Assembly: GCF_020783655.1 (NCBI RefSeq)
Contig: NZ_JAJGQH010000006.1
Coordinates: 124,001 to 188,000, forward strand
Direction of reading: 5' to 3'
From: Xanthomonas melonis
GTDB taxonomy: Bacteria > Pseudomonadota > Gammaproteobacteria > Xanthomonadales > Xanthomonadaceae
DNA length: 64,000 bases
Within the stretch, counting starts at the first letter, position 1; every line of letters starts with the position of its first letter. Positions 60,024 through 64,000 of the stretch are shown here, piece by piece. Position numbers and translations under genes: made by a program. The notes below the pieces were generated by a model. That model did not search any database, was not told where the DNA came from, and worked only from the letters and a program-made list of their open reading frames with translations.

Positions 60024-60917
60024 TTACGTTTGCGTGAACGCCGTCGCTTTGCGGGTCACGTTCCGTGGCTTTGCCGAATCTGGCGGGATGGCCGCCTGGT
60101 CGCGGTAATGGGAGGCGGAGACACCGAAGCGCGCACGGAACGCGCGCGCGAAACTGCAGCAGTTGTCGAAGCCGCTGGCGGCCGCGACCTCACCGATCAT
60201 CATCGAGGTATCGCGCAGCAGATCCGACGCGCGCTCCAGGCGCAGGCGCGCCGACAAGGCCTGCGGACTTTCCTCGTACAGGCTCTGGAAGGTCTTGGAG
60301 ACGTACCAGCTGGAGAAGTTGGTCAGCTGCGCCAACTCGCTGATGCGCACCACGCGGTCGCTATTGCCTTCCAGATAGAGACGGGCGCGCTGCATGCGGC
60401 CGAAGACCTGGCGGCGACGACTGCGCGAGCGGCCCGGGCAGCGTTGTTCCTGCTCGATGAAACTGCGTTGCATGGCGGCCAAGTGCAACAGCAGCGGCCG
60501 TGCCGAGGCGCTGTCGCTTTGCGTGGCCGCGTTGCGCCACAGTCGCAACGCGATGCGCAGATCGTTGCGCGCGAGCTGGCTGCGTCCCGGGTACAGCGTG
60601 GCATCGGTCAATTCGGCCAGCGACTGCAGGCTGTCGCCATCCAGACCCACCCCAACACACAAGGCGCCGCGATCTGCCTGCACGTTGGGATGGGAATCCT
60701 TGTCGAAGGCGATCCAGTCGCCTGCACGCAGCCGGAAGCGACCCTCCTTGGATTCCACCCAGGCGCGTCCGCGCAACTGCACCCACAAAGTGAAGGTGGC
60801 AGAGACTGTGCGGATGCTGCCCAGCCGCGACACCGCCAGACAGGTGGTCGGCGCCGACTCGCCGGCGGTGTCCAGCGTCAGCGCGAGACCGCGATCGGCA
60901 GTGATGACCTGTTGCAT
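60024..60917 (-). CDS. AraC family transcriptional regulator
   Basis: A 297-residue regulator. The N-terminal half is a cupin-like effector domain (LWVQLRGRAWVESKEGRFRLRAGDWIAF). The C-terminal AraC/XylS domain has two HTHs: VVRISELAQLTNFSSWYVSKTFQSLYEESPQ and DTSMMIGEVAAASGFDNCCSFARAFRARFGVS. The start MQQVITADRG at 60917 follows a G-rich site; a longer in-frame extension lies over the wHTH gene's end and lacks similarity. It is between the winged-helix/PD40 regulator (110 bp upstream) and the TonB receptor (48 bp downstream), all on one strand, so it likely controls the receptor. Confidence 0.9.
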   Translation of the reverse strand: MQQVITADRGLALTLDTAGESAPTTCLAVSRLGSIRTVSATFTLWVQLRGRAWVESKEGRFRLRAGDWIAFDKDSHPNVQADRGALCVGVGLDGDSLQSLAELTDATLYPGRSQLARNDLRIALRLWRNAATQSDSASARPLLLHLAAMQRSFIEQEQRCPGRSRSRRRQVFGRMQRARLYLEGNSDRVVRISELAQLTNFSSWYVSKTFQSLYEESPQALSARLRLERASDLLRDTSMMIGEVAAASGFDNCCSFARAFRARFGVSASHYRDQAAIPPDSAKPRNVTRKATAFTQT

Positions 60918-61027
60918 GTTGGCAGCCCCCTGTACGAAAGAGGGCGCATTGTTTTGCCGAATCTGGCGCCGGTCAGGAAGTTCCGACGAAACCCTGCCGA
61001 AATCGCCACGAAGCCTTTCCGAGAAAG

Positions 61028-63376
61028 TTACGAGGCCATTTTTCTCAGCAGGATCAGCAAGTTGGAGAGCACACCCAAGTTCGCGACGGGGCGCTCCGGC
61101 AGCGTCATATGGGCGATCGCGCTGCCATCTTCTTCGGCCAGTGCCACATACAGCGCACCGCTGTGCTGATCCACGCTGAAGCCGTTGATGGTGGTGAACT
61201 TGGTCGCATCCAGGCATCGCCCGCTGCCACCACTACGCAGCATCGCATCGAAGGTGGCGCAGCTGTCGGTGGGCGAGAGATAGTGCACCTGCCCCGCAAT
61301 GCCTGGCGCCCAGGCGCGATAGCGCCAGCGCGACGGCTGCTGCGGATCGATCGCCTGCAAGGTATCGGCTGCCAACGATGGCGCGATCTGCCACAAGCCG
61401 CCGCGGCTCAGCCGCGTCAACAACAGCTGGCCGCTGTGCCGGTCCAGACGCACCTGCGAGACATCCGGCAACGAGGCCAACGCACGCCACGGGCTGCTGC
61501 GCCGATCGTACAGGGTGGCGAAGGTGTGTCCATCCTCGGCCGCGGCGACCACCAACAGACGGTCGGGATCGGGCAGATGGATCGCCTGAAGCGGCCGCGG
61601 CTGCGGGACTGGCAGGCGCACCGCCTCCCCGGTTTCCGGGGTCACCTCGAACAGCGCAGCATGCCCCCGCGCATCGCTGCCGCTGACCAGCACCTGCCGC
61701 GCATCGGCCGACCAGTCGGCCGCCTGCCGCGCATCCGGTCGCACGCCTTCGATCAGACGCACCGAGCCCGGGCGGGTGACATCGCCCCACCACAATCCGT
61801 AGGCGCCTGAGCGATCGGAGGCGAAGATCAGCTGGCGGCCGTCGGGCGCGATCACGGGATGGTCGTCGCGCCCGCTGGAGACGAACAACCGCCGCCGGAG
61901 GTAACCGCCGTTCATGGGATCCTGGATGACCTGATACACGCCGAACAAGGGCCTGCGTTGCACGAACACCAGATGGCCCTGCGCAACGTCCGGGGCCTGG
62001 GCATCGTCCACCCCGAGATCGTGCAGGCTGCGATCGCCCAGATCGAGCCGATACAAACGCGACTCGCTGTCCACCCGGCGCCCGAAGACCACCCCGCTGC
62101 CGTCCGGCAGCCAGCTCCAGCCGCGGATGTCGGCGTTGTCGTAGGTCAAGCGCTCGGCACCACCGCCCTGCGCGGGAATCCTCCACAGATCGCCCAGTTG
62201 CGGGTTACGCAGGAACACGATCCAGCGCCCGTCGGGCGAATAGCGCGGCGCGTAATCGAAGTCGTCGGTGCCGGCACTGTAGCGCAGGGTCTGCCACTGA
62301 CCACTGTCCAGATCCAGACGCCGGATACGCGCAGATCCCTGCGCGCCGCTCATGCTGCCGAACAGCAGCGCGCGCCCGTCCGGCGACCAGCTGAAACTGA
62401 GCATGTCCGCGCCGTCGCAGCGCGCTACCTCACGCGCGGCCGTTCCGGTCGCAGCGGCGATCATGATCCGGCACCTGCCATCGGGCGACTGCCGGGAGAA
62501 CGCGATATCGCGCCCATCCGGCGACCACGCCGGTAGCCGATCGGAAACGCCGGGCGCAGGCGTCTGCAGCACGCGGGGATACGCGTTGTCGGTGCGCTTG
62601 ACCAGGATCGACGTAGTCAGGCGACCTTCGGTCAGCGAGGCATAGGCCACCATGGAGCCGTCGGGCGACAGGCTGGGGGTGAGATCGAAGCCGCCACCGG
62701 TGGTGATGACCTGGTAAGGCCGTTTGGGACTGCCCGGCACGGTGGCCGAGGCCGCGCTGGAAGAGGACATCGGCGCACGCAGCCACAGCATCCACCCTGC
62801 CAGGCTCGCCACCAGCAGCACGGCCAGGGACGTGATGATCGAGACCTTCCAGCGCCCCCGCGCCCCTTTCGAATCCGCAGCGCTGGATGCGTCGGTCGAA
62901 GGCGGGCGCGCGCCCGCTGCCACCGTGTCATCGGCGGCAGCGACCGCAGGGACCGTCTCGACTGGCGACGCTTGCTGCGCAGGCAACGCAGCCGGAAGCG
63001 CGTGCGCCGACTCGGACGCATGCGCCTCCCACGCCACCGGTGCGATCAGGCGGTACCCGGTCTTGGCGATGGTCTCGATATGCTGGGAACGCTCGCTGCC
63101 CTGGCTGGCGAAGGCCTTGCGCAGCTGCGTCACCGCCTGGGTCACCACATCGTTGGTGGGCAAGGTATCCGGCCAGACCTCCGTCAGCAGTTGCTCACGA
63201 CTGACCACCTGCCCGGGCTGACGTGCCAGCGTCAGCAGCACCGCCAACGACTTCGGCGCCAACCGCAGCACGCGCCGCGCGCCGGGCACATGCACCTCGC
63301 GAGAAGTCACATCGACCACGCACTCCCCGACGTACAGCCGGGCAGCGGGCATGGCATTGGCGGGAGGGACACTCAT
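61028..63376 (-). CDS. membrane winged-helix (CadC/ToxR-like) regulator with periplasmic PD40 beta-propeller
   Basis: A 782-residue one-component regulator. An OmpR-type winged helix (about 12-113: YVGECVVDVTSREV, LTLARQPGQVVSREQLLTEVWPD, VVTQAVTQLRKAFA, IETIAKTGYRL) is followed by an Ala/Pro linker, a single membrane helix at 178-199 (VSIITSLAVLLVASLAGWML), and a large outer domain of PD40/TolB-like blades (PSLSPDGSMVAYAS, PAWSPDGRDIAFSR, FSWSPDGRALLFGS, PRYSPDGRWIVFLR, PVIAPDGRQLIFASD). The design lets a periplasmic ligand control DNA binding directly. The start MSVPPANAMP at 63376 is uncertain; MPAARLYVG 24 bp downstream is also possible. It heads a row with the AraC gene and TonB receptor. 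Confidence 0.88.
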   Translation of the reverse strand: MSVPPANAMPAARLYVGECVVDVTSREVHVPGARRVLRLAPKSLAVLLTLARQPGQVVSREQLLTEVWPDTLPTNDVVTQAVTQLRKAFASQGSERSQHIETIAKTGYRLIAPVAWEAHASESAHALPAALPAQQASPVETVPAVAAADDTVAAGARPPSTDASSAADSKGARGRWKVSIITSLAVLLVASLAGWMLWLRAPMSSSSAASATVPGSPKRPYQVITTGGGFDLTPSLSPDGSMVAYASLTEGRLTTSILVKRTDNAYPRVLQTPAPGVSDRLPAWSPDGRDIAFSRQSPDGRCRIMIAAATGTAAREVARCDGADMLSFSWSPDGRALLFGSMSGAQGSARIRRLDLDSGQWQTLRYSAGTDDFDYAPRYSPDGRWIVFLRNPQLGDLWRIPAQGGGAERLTYDNADIRGWSWLPDGSGVVFGRRVDSESRLYRLDLGDRSLHDLGVDDAQAPDVAQGHLVFVQRRPLFGVYQVIQDPMNGGYLRRRLFVSSGRDDHPVIAPDGRQLIFASDRSGAYGLWWGDVTRPGSVRLIEGVRPDARQAADWSADARQVLVSGSDARGHAALFEVTPETGEAVRLPVPQPRPLQAIHLPDPDRLLVVAAAEDGHTFATLYDRRSSPWRALASLPDVSQVRLDRHSGQLLLTRLSRGGLWQIAPSLAADTLQAIDPQQPSRWRYRAWAPGIAGQVHYLSPTDSCATFDAMLRSGGSGRCLDATKFTTINGFSVDQHSGALYVALAEEDGSAIAHMTLPERPVANLGVLSNLLILLRKMAS

Positions 63377-63774
63377 CGGCAAGGAAACGCATCGCACGCA
63401 AAGAGACGACAAAGGGCGCAACGCGCGGTCGCGCGAAACGCCAAATTCAGCAAAGGACCACGACCGACTGTGTCATGCATCCATTTGGTGCAAATTTTAC
63501 CCTATGCGCCGTTGCTTCCTATGACAGGCGGCGACGTCAGGCTCTCTCTCTCTCGCCGACGAATTCGAATAATCACGATGTTCTCTTCGCGCCTTCTGGC
63601 GCGATTTTTTTATCTGCGATTCAGCTCGAGCGCCCGAGACCCTTGCACGCCGGAACCGGTTGCAGAACGACCGCACGGCGGCACTTGCGCATCGCCGTGC
63701 GATCTGCACAACTAAAACTGAACTAGCGCTAAGCGACCGCTACCCGACGTAGTGACCGCGCCGGCCGTGCGCGC
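63377..63774. other. 398-bp gap with an orphan plus-strand terminator
   Basis: Between the winged-helix regulator start and the thiC stop. It contains a CT dinucleotide run near 63542-63553 and a strong plus-strand hairpin TCGCGCC-TTCT-GGCGCGA followed by TTTTTTT at 63587-63611. No plus-strand gene precedes that terminator, so a small RNA may end there. No family protein is seen. Confidence 0.5.
63587..63611 (+). terminator. orphan intrinsic terminator
   Basis: Arms TCGCGCC and GGCGCGA around TTCT, then seven T residues. The T-run is only on the plus strand; both flanking genes are on the minus strand. Confidence 0.65.

Positions 63775-64000
<226 letters not shown>

Overview
The window is a high-GC gammaproteobacterial chromosome segment, almost certainly Xanthomonas. 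The evidence is the protein content: a Xanthomonas-type XVIPCD secretion-signal protein, a pyrophosphate-dependent phosphofructokinase, two large TonB-dependent receptors, gene orders typical of Xanthomonadaceae, and intergenic GAATCCC-type repeats. It is mostly core genome. No tRNA, rRNA, CRISPR array, insertion sequence or prophage was seen. There are two non-coding RNAs: 6S RNA, and a structured small RNA with unpaired CCCC runs between mpl and adk.

Layout: 1-3.9 kb holds a sugar-diacid catabolic operon (dehydratase KdgD, ketoglutarate semialdehyde dehydrogenase, MFS importer) with a divergent LysR regulator. 4-8.6 kb holds spoT, rpoZ, gmk and yicC on the minus strand. 8.7-11.6 kb is a plus-strand operon rph, VOC protein, rdgB, hemW. 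11.9-14.7 kb holds a DUF1631 protein coupled to a PilZ protein. 14.7-18.7 kb holds pepQ, an orphan XVIPCD protein, pepP and a UPF0149 protein. 18.9-21.8 kb holds a ZapB-like gene, zapA, 6S RNA, formyl-THF cyclo-ligase, an EVE-domain gene and rpiA. 22-24.5 kb holds a DUF192 lipoprotein, a SirB1 protein, rubredoxin and thiE.

25-37 kb is the most interesting part. It contains an Oar-like TonB receptor, hemL, a MalT-type LuxR regulator, azurin, and an operon of Tat-exported flavin amine oxidase, cytochrome c and exported RidA. The receptor and the amine oxidase operon share a paired CCTACCCG-N10-GCCTACCC element about 185-200 bp upstream of their start codons. This suggests one regulon for uptake and periplasmic oxidation of an amine, possibly under the MalT-like protein encoded between them.

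37-48 kb holds a HAD hydrolase, argD, a voltage-gated-type ion channel with a zinc ribbon, an SDR, a small kinase-like protein, a DedA-PAP2-LssY fusion, a bestrophin, a LON-domain protein and mpl. 48-55.4 kb groups pyrophosphate metabolism: adk, PPi-dependent phosphofructokinase, the H+-pumping pyrophosphatase HppA and soluble Ppa, interspersed with three exported proteins of unknown function. 55.5-64 kb holds an HDOD protein, then on the minus strand a membrane winged-helix/PD40 regulator, an AraC regulator and a TonB receptor in a row, and finally the 3' end of thiC at the window edge.
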